A stretch of DNA of 64,000 nt from a bacterium (GTDB lineage Bacteria > Planctomycetota > Planctomycetia > Kolteriales > Kolteriaceae). The stretch lies in contig JAIELF010000024.1 of assembly GCA_019753235.1 (NCBI GenBank), forward strand, positions 121,565 through 185,564, written 5' to 3'. Below are positions 34,209 through 42,421 of this stretch, piece after piece. The translations under genes were made by a program, and so were the position numbers. Position 1 is the first letter of the stretch; the number at the start of each line of letters is the position of its first letter. Below the pieces are notes generated by a model that saw only the letters and a program-made list of their open reading frames with translations, searched no databases and was not told the DNA's origin.

Positions 34209-35426
34209 TCACGGGGCGGCCTTGCTGGCGGGATCCTTGACTCGGATCTGCTGAATTTCCTCGAACCGTAGAATCTCCTCGACATCCTTGACGTATTGCG
34301 CGTCCTTCGCTCGCAGATCGGCAATAAACTTCTCGGCGGACTCTTCGGGACATTGAAGGGCGTACCGGACGATCGCCCGCTTGACGACTTGAACATCATA
34401 GGCGGGATCCGTGAATAGCTTCAGGATCGTGTCCGTTGCCATCCATTGCTTTTGTCGGCGAAACTCGTCCATCACCAGATCCGAAATATCGGCAATCTTC
34501 AGCGCGGGGACCATTCGCTCGAACAGCTTCCCTTTGTCCACTTCCGGCAAATCACTGACCAGGAATTTTGCCGCCCGCAGAGCGGCATACCGATAGTTGA
34601 AGTCGTTCTTGGAATCGTTCAAGACGTTGATGACGTAGTCGACTCCGTCTTTCAGGTTCAAGACACATAGACCTCCCAGCAAACCATCGACGCCGCTGAT
34701 CGGTCGGCGCTTGGGATCCTCCAGAATCGCTCGGATGAGATCGGCATCCTTCGGTCGACCACAAACGCCCAGCAACAACCCGTACAGACCGAATCGGTAC
34801 GGCTCGGTGCGAGAGTTCTCGAGCCAGCCGACGATCCGCTCCGGATCAAAGGAGCCTGCCGCCGCTTTGACATCCTTGTAAGGAGCCGACGCAAATTCCG
34901 CGTAGGCATCGTTGGCGATCGTCGTCTCGGGGCTATCGAGATAGCCAAAGAAAAATTCCACTCGCTCCGCCGGTTTGCGACGGGGCTGATCGACTGCGGC
35001 AGCCAAATAGTCAACCATCTCTTTCGATTCGACCGGAGAGGCGCGGTAGGGATCGATCGCTCCGTCGGTCACCGTGGCATAGACGAGATAATTCACTTTC
35101 TGCTGCTCGGCCGCGGGAATGTACCGAGGAAGAAGAATGTCGCTTTTGCCTTCCAGGGCAGGGTGCGGCTTAAGGACTTTGAGCAGGCGAGCGCTAGTCT
35201 GACCATCGGGGCCTCCCGGTTGCTCCGAAACGATCGGCTTGGATCCGCTCAGCTCGGCAATGAACGCGACGTCGGCCTCTTGAACCGACTGCGTGATCGT
35301 TTGACTGGCGTTGCAGAACGGACAAGCCAGCACCGTTGATGGCATCCCACACAAGAGGAGGGCGACCATGATGGCCCCCAACGATTCTCTGACGCCTTCG
35401 AGCCCAGATTTCTGCGATCGTCTCAT
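34209..35426 (-). CDS. Exported CPFCNAS-motif protein with helical repeats
   Basis: A 405-residue secreted protein of unknown function. A hydrophobic N-terminal signal peptide ends near STVLA, followed by CPFCNASQTITQSVQEADVA, a conserved Cys-x-x-Cys opening I associate with planctomycete exported proteins; the two cysteines could form a disulfide or bind a metal. The second half is helical and HEAT-like, with repeating units such as PYRFGLYGLLLGVCGRPKDA and RYAALRAAKFLVSDLPEVDK. Two starts are possible: the ATG at 35426, 9 bases after AGGAG, and one eight codons upstream with a weaker SD. No enzyme motif was found. Confidence 0.65.
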   Translation of the reverse strand: MRRSQKSGLEGVRESLGAIMVALLLCGMPSTVLACPFCNASQTITQSVQEADVAFIAELSGSKPIVSEQPGGPDGQTSARLLKVLKPHPALEGKSDILLPRYIPAAEQQKVNYLVYATVTDGAIDPYRASPVESKEMVDYLAAAVDQPRRKPAERVEFFFGYLDSPETTIANDAYAEFASAPYKDVKAAAGSFDPERIVGWLENSRTEPYRFGLYGLLLGVCGRPKDADLIRAILEDPKRRPISGVDGLLGGLCVLNLKDGVDYVINVLNDSKNDFNYRYAALRAAKFLVSDLPEVDKGKLFERMVPALKIADISDLVMDEFRRQKQWMATDTILKLFTDPAYDVQVVKRAIVRYALQCPEESAEKFIADLRAKDAQYVKDVEEILRFEEIQQIRVKDPASKAAP

Positions 35427-35789
35427 CCACCCGCTCTCCTGCGAGCCCATGTCGTTGCCTTGATTTCAGTCTACGCAGCCGGGCCAGATCTTGACGGTCG
35501 CCCCCTGGTTAAACTTCTCCTGCCGTAAAACAAAGTATCGCTGCAGGGACGATCGGTGGAGACAAATCTCAACAGCAGGTTGAACCTTTTCCCCAGCCGG
35601 GCTCTCTTGAGGCCCATGCGGGTCCGCCGGCCCGGTCGGGACTTTTGGCTACCTTCGATACCCCTTGGGAGCAGGATTGGGCCGAGGAGAAATGAGTTAT
35701 TTTTGACGCCGACAACGGAGGGGCAGGGGGGCTCGACTGAATATGATGTCGGGGTTAGGGATCGATGGAGAGGGAAGATAGGAGAGCCG
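35427..35789. other. Intergenic region upstream of pdxJ
   Basis: 363 bases between the divergent CPFC-protein and pdxJ genes. The pdxJ reading frame is open back to 35556, but those upstream codons do not resemble PdxJ. No structured RNA was recognised; both promoters must lie here. Confidence 0.45.
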
Positions 35790-36515
35790 ATGGCCAAGCT
35801 CGGGGTCAACATCGACCACGTAGCAACGATACGTCAGGCCCGGCGGGGGAATGAACCCGATCCGGTTTGGGCCGCCGTCCAGGCCGAGCTTGCGGGTGCC
35901 GACGGCATCACGCTCCACCTGCGCGAAGATCGAAGGCATATTCAAGACCGCGACGCGCGGATCCTTCGGCAAACGGTCCAGACGAAGTACAACCTAGAGA
36001 TGGCCGCCACCCCCGAAATGGTCGCTTTGGCGATCGAACTCCAAGCCGATCAAGTGACACTTGTTCCCGAAAGACGAGAAGAGATCACCACCGAGGGGGG
36101 GCTCGACGTCGCGGGCGCTCTGAAACGAATGCAGGAAGTCACCCATCAGCTTTGCCGGGCGGGCATTGAAGTCAGCATGTTCATTGATGCCGATCCAAAG
36201 CAGGTGGTTGCCAGTAAGGAGTGCGGCGCTCAGGGCGTGGAACTTCACACGGGCCCTTACGCGCACGCTTTCGCCCGCCGCGAGGAAGAAGTTCAGGCGG
36301 AACTCATCAAGCTGGTCGAAGCAGGTCGCTTCGCACGCGAGTATGGCATGAAGCTTCATGCCGGCCACGGCCTGAACTACCAGAATGTTCAGCCGGTCGC
36401 TCGGATCGAAGAGATGGGCGAACTGAATATCGGCCACAGTATCATCAGTCGAGCCGTTTTCGTCGGGATCGGCGACGCGGTTCGAGAGATGAAAAGGCTT
36501 ATAACAAGTGCTTGA
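35790..36515 (+). CDS. pdxJ: Pyridoxine 5'-phosphate synthase PdxJ
   Basis: A 241-residue TIM-barrel enzyme that condenses 3-amino-2-oxopropyl phosphate with 1-deoxyxylulose 5-phosphate to pyridoxine phosphate. The start [20 protein letters not shown] is diagnostic, as are [37 protein letters not shown] and [20 protein letters not shown] precedes the ATG at 35790 by 6 bases, and the length is standard. It is the first gene of a likely pdxJ-dapA-glmU-like operon, 75 bases before dapA. Confidence 0.96.
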   Translation: MAKLGVNIDHVATIRQARRGNEPDPVWAAVQAELAGADGITLHLREDRRHIQDRDARILRQTVQTKYNLEMAATPEMVALAIELQADQVTLVPERREEITTEGGLDVAGALKRMQEVTHQLCRAGIEVSMFIDADPKQVVASKECGAQGVELHTGPYAHAFARREEEVQAELIKLVEAGRFAREYGMKLHAGHGLNYQNVQPVARIEEMGELNIGHSIISRAVFVGIGDAVREMKRLITSA

Positions 36516-36590
36516 ATGGATCGTCGGCCGTGGCGCCACGAACTCCAGGGACGAATGATTTTCACGATGTCAGCGAAGGGGGCGACAAGG

Positions 36591-37481
36591 ATGAAACGCA
36601 AAGGAGAGATGTTCGCGGGGGTCACCGTCGCCATCATCACACCCTTTCGAAACGACGAAAGTGTCGATTTCGACCAACTCAAACGGCTCGTCGATTATCA
36701 CGTCGAGCAGGGGACTCACTGCTTGGCCCCCGTCGGCACCACCGGCGAATCGCCGACCCTCGATCACGATGAACATAAGCAGGTCATTGAGACGGTCGTC
36801 ACGCACGCGGCGGGTCGGCTCAAAGTGATGGCGGGAACAGGCTCCAATTCGACGCGAGAAGCGATCGACCTGACGCTGTTTGCGAAGAAGGTCGGGGCCG
36901 ACGGAGCGCTCGTTGTTGGTCCTTATTACAACAAGCCGACGCAAGAGGGATATCGTCGCCATTACCTTGCTTTGGCCGATGCCTGTGATTTGCCGATCAT
37001 CATCTACAACATTCCGGGGCGTACCGCCTCGGCCATCAATGCCGAGACCATGATCCATCTGGCCGAGCATCCGCAAATCGTCGCCGTCAAGGAAGCGACC
37101 GGCTCGATGGATATCTCCTCGATGCTGTTAGAATCGTCCCCGCTGACAGTTCTTTCGGGGGACGACAGTTTGACGCTGCCGATCATGAGCATGGGGGGCT
37201 CAGGAATCGTGTCGGTCGTCGGAAACATCATCCCCATGGATCTTCTCACGCTGGTCGAGCATGTCCGCTGCGGGCGATTGGCCGAGGCCCAGGTGGCTCA
37301 TCACAAGCTGTTTCGACTTTGCAAATCACTTTTGACGCTGTCGACGAACCCGATCCCCATCAAAGCCGCCATGAAAATCTTGGGACGGGATACCGGGGTA
37401 TTACGGCTGCCCATGACTCCTCTCGATTCGGCCGAAGAGAGCAAACTCCGCCGCATCCTGGCCGACTTCGGGCTATGTTGA
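36591..37481 (+). CDS. dapA: 4-hydroxy-tetrahydrodipicolinate synthase DapA
   Basis: A 296-residue class I aldolase of lysine and diaminopimelate synthesis, condensing pyruvate with aspartate semialdehyde. The Schiff-base Lys lies in [11 protein letters not shown], the catalytic Tyr in [11 protein letters not shown], and the substrate loop in [33 protein letters not shown] is also typical. Length fits the family (about 292). The ATG at 36591 is chosen because the protein then starts [26 protein letters not shown] lies roughly 9 bases upstream. It is within the pdxJ-dapA-glmU-like group. Confidence 0.95.
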   Translation: MKRKGEMFAGVTVAIITPFRNDESVDFDQLKRLVDYHVEQGTHCLAPVGTTGESPTLDHDEHKQVIETVVTHAAGRLKVMAGTGSNSTREAIDLTLFAKKVGADGALVVGPYYNKPTQEGYRRHYLALADACDLPIIIYNIPGRTASAINAETMIHLAEHPQIVAVKEATGSMDISSMLLESSPLTVLSGDDSLTLPIMSMGGSGIVSVVGNIIPMDLLTLVEHVRCGRLAEAQVAHHKLFRLCKSLLTLSTNPIPIKAAMKILGRDTGVLRLPMTPLDSAEESKLRRILADFGLC

Positions 37482-37552
37482 CCATGAGTTTCCTGCTGCC
37501 GTTGGCCGGAATCCTCGTCAATCCCTCATTTTGATCGAGCAGGGAACCGGAC

Positions 37553-38788
37553 GTGCCCATCTCTTGTGTCCTATTTGAAGATTCGTTTGCCGACCGATTG
37601 CGGCCGATCAACCTGGCTCGGCCGTCGTGTTCGGTGACCTGTGGCGGAACCAACTTGCAGAAGTTGGTCGAAGGGTACGGTTGGAAGGTCCAATACTTCG
37701 TTCGACCGCACTTGCGTGGCGTGATGGAGCGGGACGGTCGGCCCTTGGCGGCCGAGATCACGGGGCCGATCCTCTATTTGAATGCATCGCTGGTGCCTGA
37801 TCCCGCTTCCCTGCGTCGGATTCAAGAGCTCGTCGAGAAAGAAGAAACCTTCCTGGCGCTCAACGATCAGCGGGTGACGGCGGCGTACGTCCGCGAAGAA
37901 TTTCCGTCGCACTTGGCCACGCGCGACGCTTCGGAACTCGTCTCTTACCTGCTGGATCGTCGGCTCTCGATGTTGACCGATGAGTTTCCGACACTCGAAC
38001 ATACCTTCGATGTTGTTCGCCATCATGGTCGACTCTTGCCCATCCATCTTGCTTGGCAGATAGAGAAGGGAGCGGGCAAAGAACTGACCAAGGATGTCTA
38101 TCTCGGCGACGGATGCGAGATCGCCAATCATGTCGAGTTCGATGTTTCGCAAGGGCCGATCGTGATCGGTCGTGGCGTTCGCATCAAACCCTTCAGCTAC
38201 ATAGCCGGCCCCGTGCAGATCGGCGACAAGTCGCTCATCATCGACCATGCTTCGATTAAGCATGGAACCGTTCTGGGCCACACCGTCAAAGCGGGTGGCG
38301 AGATCGAAGAGAGCGTCATCGAACCGTACAGCAATAAGCAGCATCACGGTTTTCTGGGTCATGCCTATGTCGGTAGTTGGGTGAATCTGGGAGCAGGAAC
38401 ATCCAACAGCGATCTCAAAAACACCTACGGCGAGATCTCCATCGATTGGGAAGGTCGCTCAAAAAACACCGGCCTGCAGTTTCTCGGCTGCGTGATCGGC
38501 GATTACACGAAGACGGCTATCAACACTTCCATCTTCACGGGTAAGCTCATCGGCGTGGCGAGTTTTCTGTACGGCTTCATTTCCACGAATGTCCCCAGCT
38601 TTACCAACTACGCGCGGAGCTTCGGCCAAGTGACCGAAGTCGGAGTCGATGTCGCGATCAAAGCGCAGACGAGAGCAGCCGCGCGTCGGAACGTGCAGAT
38701 GGCCCCGGTTGATACTCTTCTCATGCAAGAGCTTTTCGACATGACCCGCAGCGAGAGACAGCTCTCCAGCGAGCAAGTGGTCCTTTAA
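37553..38788 (+). CDS. GlmU-like sugar-phosphate nucleotidyltransferase / acetyltransferase (alternative bacterial GlmU)
   Basis: A 411-residue protein resembling the TIGR03991 'alternative GlmU' family. The N-terminal nucleotidyltransferase-like part is diverged (PINLARPSCSVTCGGTNLQK in place of the usual pyrophosphorylase loop). From about residue 190 a left-handed beta-helix of hexapeptide repeats follows: GPIVIGRGVRIKPFSYIAGP, VQIGDKSLIIDHASIKHGTV and GHAYVGSWVNLGAGTSNSDL. In related proteins this makes UDP-N-acetylglucosamine from glucosamine 1-phosphate, which would link it to cell-envelope synthesis like dapA upstream. Whether both activities remain is uncertain because the N-terminal catalytic residues are hard to match. 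Confidence 0.78.
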   Translation: MPISCVLFEDSFADRLRPINLARPSCSVTCGGTNLQKLVEGYGWKVQYFVRPHLRGVMERDGRPLAAEITGPILYLNASLVPDPASLRRIQELVEKEETFLALNDQRVTAAYVREEFPSHLATRDASELVSYLLDRRLSMLTDEFPTLEHTFDVVRHHGRLLPIHLAWQIEKGAGKELTKDVYLGDGCEIANHVEFDVSQGPIVIGRGVRIKPFSYIAGPVQIGDKSLIIDHASIKHGTVLGHTVKAGGEIEESVIEPYSNKQHHGFLGHAYVGSWVNLGAGTSNSDLKNTYGEISIDWEGRSKNTGLQFLGCVIGDYTKTAINTSIFTGKLIGVASFLYGFISTNVPSFTNYARSFGQVTEVGVDVAIKAQTRAAARRNVQMAPVDTLLMQELFDMTRSERQLSSEQVVL

Positions 38789-39158
38789 TCGCCGAGAGCC
38801 CGGCTTTAGACGTTCATCCATCAAAAGCCGACCGGACCCGGCAGCGAGCGAACGTTGCTTGCCCATCGCCGACGGGAGCGCCCGCTGTTTTTCCCTCGCG
38901 AACATCAATAGCTCGGCAGGGAAGGGGAGTCCCCCAATTGCCCCAACAGCCTCGCTTGGAAACGAGTTACTATTCGTGAACGGACGGTCTTAATCGGCCT
39001 GTATTCACATTTGATCGTGAAGAATCGGCCCTTTCTCTGGTCGATACCATCTGCTGAACCGTTTCGTCCGCTCAATCCCGCTTGTCTTTTCCGCTGACCA
39101 AGCTACATTTTGCGCGCGTCTCGCTTTGGGAATGACGGTGTGAGGAGCAGAGCCCCCT
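38789..39158. other. Intergenic region upstream of the EF-hand gene
   Basis: 370 bases with no supported gene between the GlmU-like gene and the EF-hand gene. A somewhat A+T-richer section at about 38965-39060 could hold the promoter of the EF-hand/ExbB/ExbD group. No hairpin with a T tract was found. Confidence 0.45.
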
Positions 39159-40238
39159 ATGTACTTGTTCGTCATGGTGGCCACGCTGTGTCAACTCGGG
39201 CCACCCCCGATGGCCGAACCCACATCGGCACCCGAGGCAAGTTCCGCCAGCGATCTGGGCGAGGCTCCTCTCAACGACTCCACCGTGCATGCGTTTCTTT
39301 TGGATCATGATCTGAACCGTGATGGCAAACTAACGCTGGATGAACTCCCCGAGAATCTTCGCCGACGGTTCGCGCGTGCGGATCGAGATGGCAATGGGGA
39401 ACTCGATCCGCGCGAACTTCTCGTCGGCCCCAGTCGCATCAGTCGTGAAGCTCGCCGGGCAGAGGGGCTTCGTCTCACACGACGAGGGCTCGAGAAGAAA
39501 GCCGGTCCCTTGGCACCCGCCAGCGCTGTTGAGTTCCGCGTATCGTCCGGCATCCTGCAGCGACTGGATCACAATAAAGATGGCTATGCGGACAACCGAG
39601 AACTCGCGACGATCATTCAAGATCCCGATGTATTATTCGGGGACCGGCCATACTCGATGACGGTCGACGAAGCCCGCGCATTGGCCGCCCGATTACGAGA
39701 ACGGCCCACCGATTTACGAAGCGCGCCGGCCGATCATGTTCGTCACGCACCCATGGCTTCGGCGTTTGATCCCTCGCTGTTGCCACACGCTCCGGACCTT
39801 CCGACTCGGCCAGACTTAGCGGACATCACCGCTCATCAGGATGCGATCCCGAGGGTACAAGAACAACCTCAACCGGTCGCGGACGAGACACCGACCGATC
39901 GCGCTCGACCCACGGCCAGCCAGGGCGGGGCTGGCGCGCTCGATGCAAAAACGATCCTCGAACATCTCGACAAGAACGGCAACGGACAACTCGATCGCGA
40001 CGAAGCGGTCGATCAATTGGCCGACAATTTCGATCGGCTGGATAAGAACCGCGACAACATGCTCAGTGAGAAAGAGATCGCCCGTGGGTTGGCACTAGCC
40101 AAGATTTTCGGCATCAAGCCCAAGCGAGATCCCAACACCTACCGCGCCCACAAACCAAGCGATGGGCAAAGCGAAGGGGAGGAAGCGATCCTGCCCGAGG
40201 CCAAAGACGAACACCTCCCCCGCGATGCGTCGCCCTAA
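39159..40238 (+). CDS. Exported EF-hand protein
   Basis: A 359-residue protein with a short hydrophobic N-terminus (MYLFVMVATLCQLGPPP) that may act as a signal or anchor. Five EF-hand-type loops are visible: DLNRDGKLTLDE, DRDGNGELDPRE, DHNKDGYADNRE, DKNGNGQLDRDE and DKNRDNMLSEKE, arranged as a pair (about residues 50-90), a single (about 136-147) and a pair (about 268-310), with a long Pro/Ala-rich linker between. Position 5 and 12 ligands are mostly intact, so calcium binding is likely. The gene precedes the ExbB- and ExbD-like genes on the same strand by 132 bases; a role as a calcium-responsive envelope component of that machine is inferred only from position. Confidence 0.8.
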   Translation: MYLFVMVATLCQLGPPPMAEPTSAPEASSASDLGEAPLNDSTVHAFLLDHDLNRDGKLTLDELPENLRRRFARADRDGNGELDPRELLVGPSRISREARRAEGLRLTRRGLEKKAGPLAPASAVEFRVSSGILQRLDHNKDGYADNRELATIIQDPDVLFGDRPYSMTVDEARALAARLRERPTDLRSAPADHVRHAPMASAFDPSLLPHAPDLPTRPDLADITAHQDAIPRVQEQPQPVADETPTDRARPTASQGGAGALDAKTILEHLDKNGNGQLDRDEAVDQLADNFDRLDKNRDNMLSEKEIARGLALAKIFGIKPKRDPNTYRAHKPSDGQSEGEEAILPEAKDEHLPRDASP

Positions 40239-40370
40239 CACGCGATGGGCCTTGTTGGCCCCCGGTTCGAGCGGCCCTTCCCCTGCTTTTCTTCCAGATC
40301 GGCCTTTCCCGTTCCCGCCAGGTCGTCACAATGACGAGGGTCGTTCGGTCCTCGTTGACTCGGAGTGCGC

Positions 40371-41039
40371 ATGGAGTTTTTCCAGAAGATCGATTGGCGG
40401 CAGATCGACTGGATCACCCCGGCCATTCATGGATACGCCATCATCGTCTTCATCCTGACGATGCTCGTTTACTCCGTTCATCGTTATCGCCGATCAGACT
40501 TGGCTCGCCGTGTCGCCAGTATTGCAAGGCACATTGAAGGAATGCCTCATCGCGGGCCCGGAACCGTCAACCTCGAACACCTGACCGGTTTGATTCTGCA
40601 TCTGGCAGACATGGTCCAACGACGAACTGATCTCGATCTGCTTCCGGTTCTCGACTTTCTTCGCATGGAAGAACGCCAGCGCCATCGCGGCGTCGGACAG
40701 GGGCTTGTCAATCTCACCGAGACGATGATCGAACTCTTTCCGGTCCTTGGAATCTTGGGAACGGTCTACGCGATCTCGGGAGTCTCGAAGGAAGACTTTA
40801 GTTCGGAACGATTGCTCTTCCTTTTCGGCGTCGCGGTCGGCACGACTCTCTGGGCCCTGCTCTACGTCCTGATCTTTCGCATCGTCTATGCTGCCTTCGT
40901 GCAACATCATGTCGATTCACTGGGAGAGCAGGTCGATCGCTACCGAGAGTTCTTAGCCGTCCTCGAACAGAAAAGCGCCTTGGCCCATGCCGAGGTGCCC
41001 AACCCGCTTCTTCAAACCGGGCAGCGGGGAACAAGGTAG
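40371..41039 (+). CDS. MotA/TolQ/ExbB-family proton channel protein
   Basis: A 222-residue inner-membrane protein of the ExbB/TolQ/MotA type, the stator that turns ion flow into mechanical work. Three membrane segments are visible: about residues 18-40 (HGYAIIVFILTMLVYSVHRY), 118-140 and 150-175. The core signature IELFPVLGILGTVYAISGVS, followed by LLFLFGVAVGTTLWALLYVL, matches the GLLGTV and AL-TT-AL motifs of TolQ/ExbB. The cytoplasmic loop (about 45-115) is Arg- and His-rich. The ATG at 40371 is 5 to 6 bases after GGAG. It stops six bases before the start of the ExbD-like gene, so the two are co-translated. Confidence 0.85.
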   Translation: MEFFQKIDWRQIDWITPAIHGYAIIVFILTMLVYSVHRYRRSDLARRVASIARHIEGMPHRGPGTVNLEHLTGLILHLADMVQRRTDLDLLPVLDFLRMEERQRHRGVGQGLVNLTETMIELFPVLGILGTVYAISGVSKEDFSSERLLFLFGVAVGTTLWALLYVLIFRIVYAAFVQHHVDSLGEQVDRYREFLAVLEQKSALAHAEVPNPLLQTGQRGTR

Positions 41040-41045
41040 CGCCCC

Positions 41046-41801
41046 ATGCGAAGCAAACGACGAAGGCTGCTGGATCTGACACCGCTGCTTGATGTGATCA
41101 TGATCCTGCTCTTCGGCACGATGATCAACTCGGTGGAGTTGGCCCGGCTAGCCAAAGGGGCAAGTCCGTCGGCTTCGCCCGCCAACAGCATTACCCAGGC
41201 CGACCTCGATCAGCAAAAATCGAAGCTCGAAGAAGAACGTCTCGCGTTGAACAAGCGATGGCAAACAGAACGGGGGGCACTCCTGCGAACGTTGGGTCGA
41301 CTGGCGGGCCTTTCCGAGAAGGACCTTGGCTCGTTGGATGAAAAGCTCCAGGGCTTGGCACAAGCACCGGGAGCCGAGGCCGCCATCCAACTGGACGCGC
41401 TGAAGCGATCGCTCGAGGGGGAAGAACTCGCGCGGGCGATCGCTCGGCTTCGTGAAATGCAGAAGGTCTTTTCCTTTGTCGATCTCCACGTCGATGAGTC
41501 CAACTTCCTGACGGTCAAAAGTGATGGCGAGGTCGTCGAAAGGCTCAGCGTTCTTGACCGCTCGACAACGGAAATCGCGGCCGAGCTTCGGCGCGTGGTC
41601 GAACCGCTCCGATTCAGCGAGGTTGTTCTCATCCTCTTCAGTTACGATGGACAAGCTCGCGACCGGGTTATCGAGGCGACCGAAGGGGCCGTCAACACGC
41701 TTGTCGACCGACTCAGGACAGACCAATCGCAGCGGGGTAGGCAGTTTCGCGTGGGTCGGGTCGGCATGGTTCGCGGCAGTTCCCGGACCCAGGAGGATTA
41801 A
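41046..41801 (+). CDS. ExbD/TolR-like protein with coiled-coil insertion
   Basis: A 251-residue protein. It starts with a single membrane segment (residues about 10-28) bearing DLTPLLDVIMILLF, the ExbD/TolR motif whose membrane aspartate conducts protons in the known motors. Residues about 50-140 are a Glu/Leu/Arg-rich coiled coil (for example QQKSKLEEERLALNKRWQTE and LKRSLEGEELARAIARLREM). The C-terminal domain (about 150-235) contains LTVKSDGEVVERLSVLDRST and EVVLILFSYDGQARDRVIEA, resembling the ExbD periplasmic fold or, less closely, an OmpA-like peptidoglycan-binding domain. Standard ExbD is about 140 residues and lacks this long spacer. It sits directly downstream of the ExbB-like gene. 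Confidence 0.78.
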   Translation: MRSKRRRLLDLTPLLDVIMILLFGTMINSVELARLAKGASPSASPANSITQADLDQQKSKLEEERLALNKRWQTERGALLRTLGRLAGLSEKDLGSLDEKLQGLAQAPGAEAAIQLDALKRSLEGEELARAIARLREMQKVFSFVDLHVDESNFLTVKSDGEVVERLSVLDRSTTEIAAELRRVVEPLRFSEVVLILFSYDGQARDRVIEATEGAVNTLVDRLRTDQSQRGRQFRVGRVGMVRGSSRTQED

Positions 41802-41804
41802 GTG

Positions 41805-42167
41805 ATGCGTCGAGTGCTTTGGATCGGAATCATTGGACTGATCCTCGTGGGAATGTGGATGGCCAGTCACCTCTCGTTCGGCTTCTTTGGGAGCGGAGCA
41901 GGGAAGGGGGAGGGGGCCAGCATCACGAGCGTCCGGGAGAAAGGTCAACCTCATCCCATGATCGAAGATGGCGTGCTGAAGGTTCGAATCGATGGGGAGA
42001 TCATCTACGCGGGAGGATCGCCGTCAAGCGTCGACGAGATCACCCGGATCGCTGCCGCCCATCAAGCCAAAGTCAGCATCGAACGATCCCCCAGCGCCAT
42101 CCGTCGGCCACGCGAAGAACTCGAACGAACGCTTCGTGACCGCAACGTACATGTCGTCATCGAATAG
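41805..42167 (+). CDS. Small membrane-anchored ExbD-like protein
   Basis: A 120-residue protein with one N-terminal membrane segment (VLWIGIIGLILVGMWMAS), a Gly/Ser linker and a compact domain with IEDGVLKVRIDGEIIYAGGS, AHQAKVSIERSPSAIRRPRE and LERTLRDRNVHVVIE. The strand-helix-strand-helix order is similar to the ExbD periplasmic fold, but the membrane segment lacks the conserved aspartate. It may be an accessory or clamp for the ExbB/ExbD pair. The upstream gene ends at TAA 41799-41801, and AGGAGG at 41791-41796 serves this gene; the start is GTG 41802 or ATG 41805. No function is known. Confidence 0.6.
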   Translation: MRRVLWIGIIGLILVGMWMASHLSFGFFGSGAGKGEGASITSVREKGQPHPMIEDGVLKVRIDGEIIYAGGSPSSVDEITRIAAAHQAKVSIERSPSAIRRPREELERTLRDRNVHVVIE

Positions 42168-42354
42168 ACCGCGACGCTTGATAGACGCGCTAAGGCGACG
42201 TTCCATGTTGCCTGTGGGGGGAGCCTCGACCCCTGCCTTCTCGGTAAGCCCGCAGGCGATAGAAACGCTGCAAAAAGGCTGACAAAACGCGACATGACCC
42301 AAACGCAACATAACCGACATTATCGGACGTTGCTCGCACGGCGGTATTGGAGAC

Positions 42355-42386
42355 TTGCCGCCCGTGAGAGGCAAAGGGGCGGGCAA
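42355..42386. terminator. Possible hairpin between the ExbD-like and speA genes
   Basis: TTGCCGCCC (42355-42363) and GGGCGGGCAA (42377-42386) pair with one bulged base around a 13-base loop in the interval between two convergent genes. No T tract follows, so it is a weak terminator candidate. Confidence 0.3.
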
Positions 42387-42421
42387 CATCGACTCGCCCT
42401 TTGCCGGCCATGCGTGGCAGG

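Noticed and set aside
39159..42167. Zorya anti-phage system
   Set aside because: The channel genes resemble MotA/ExbB stators, but no ZorC, ZorD or ZorE helicase or nuclease gene is present and the ExbD-like protein lacks a clear OmpA domain.
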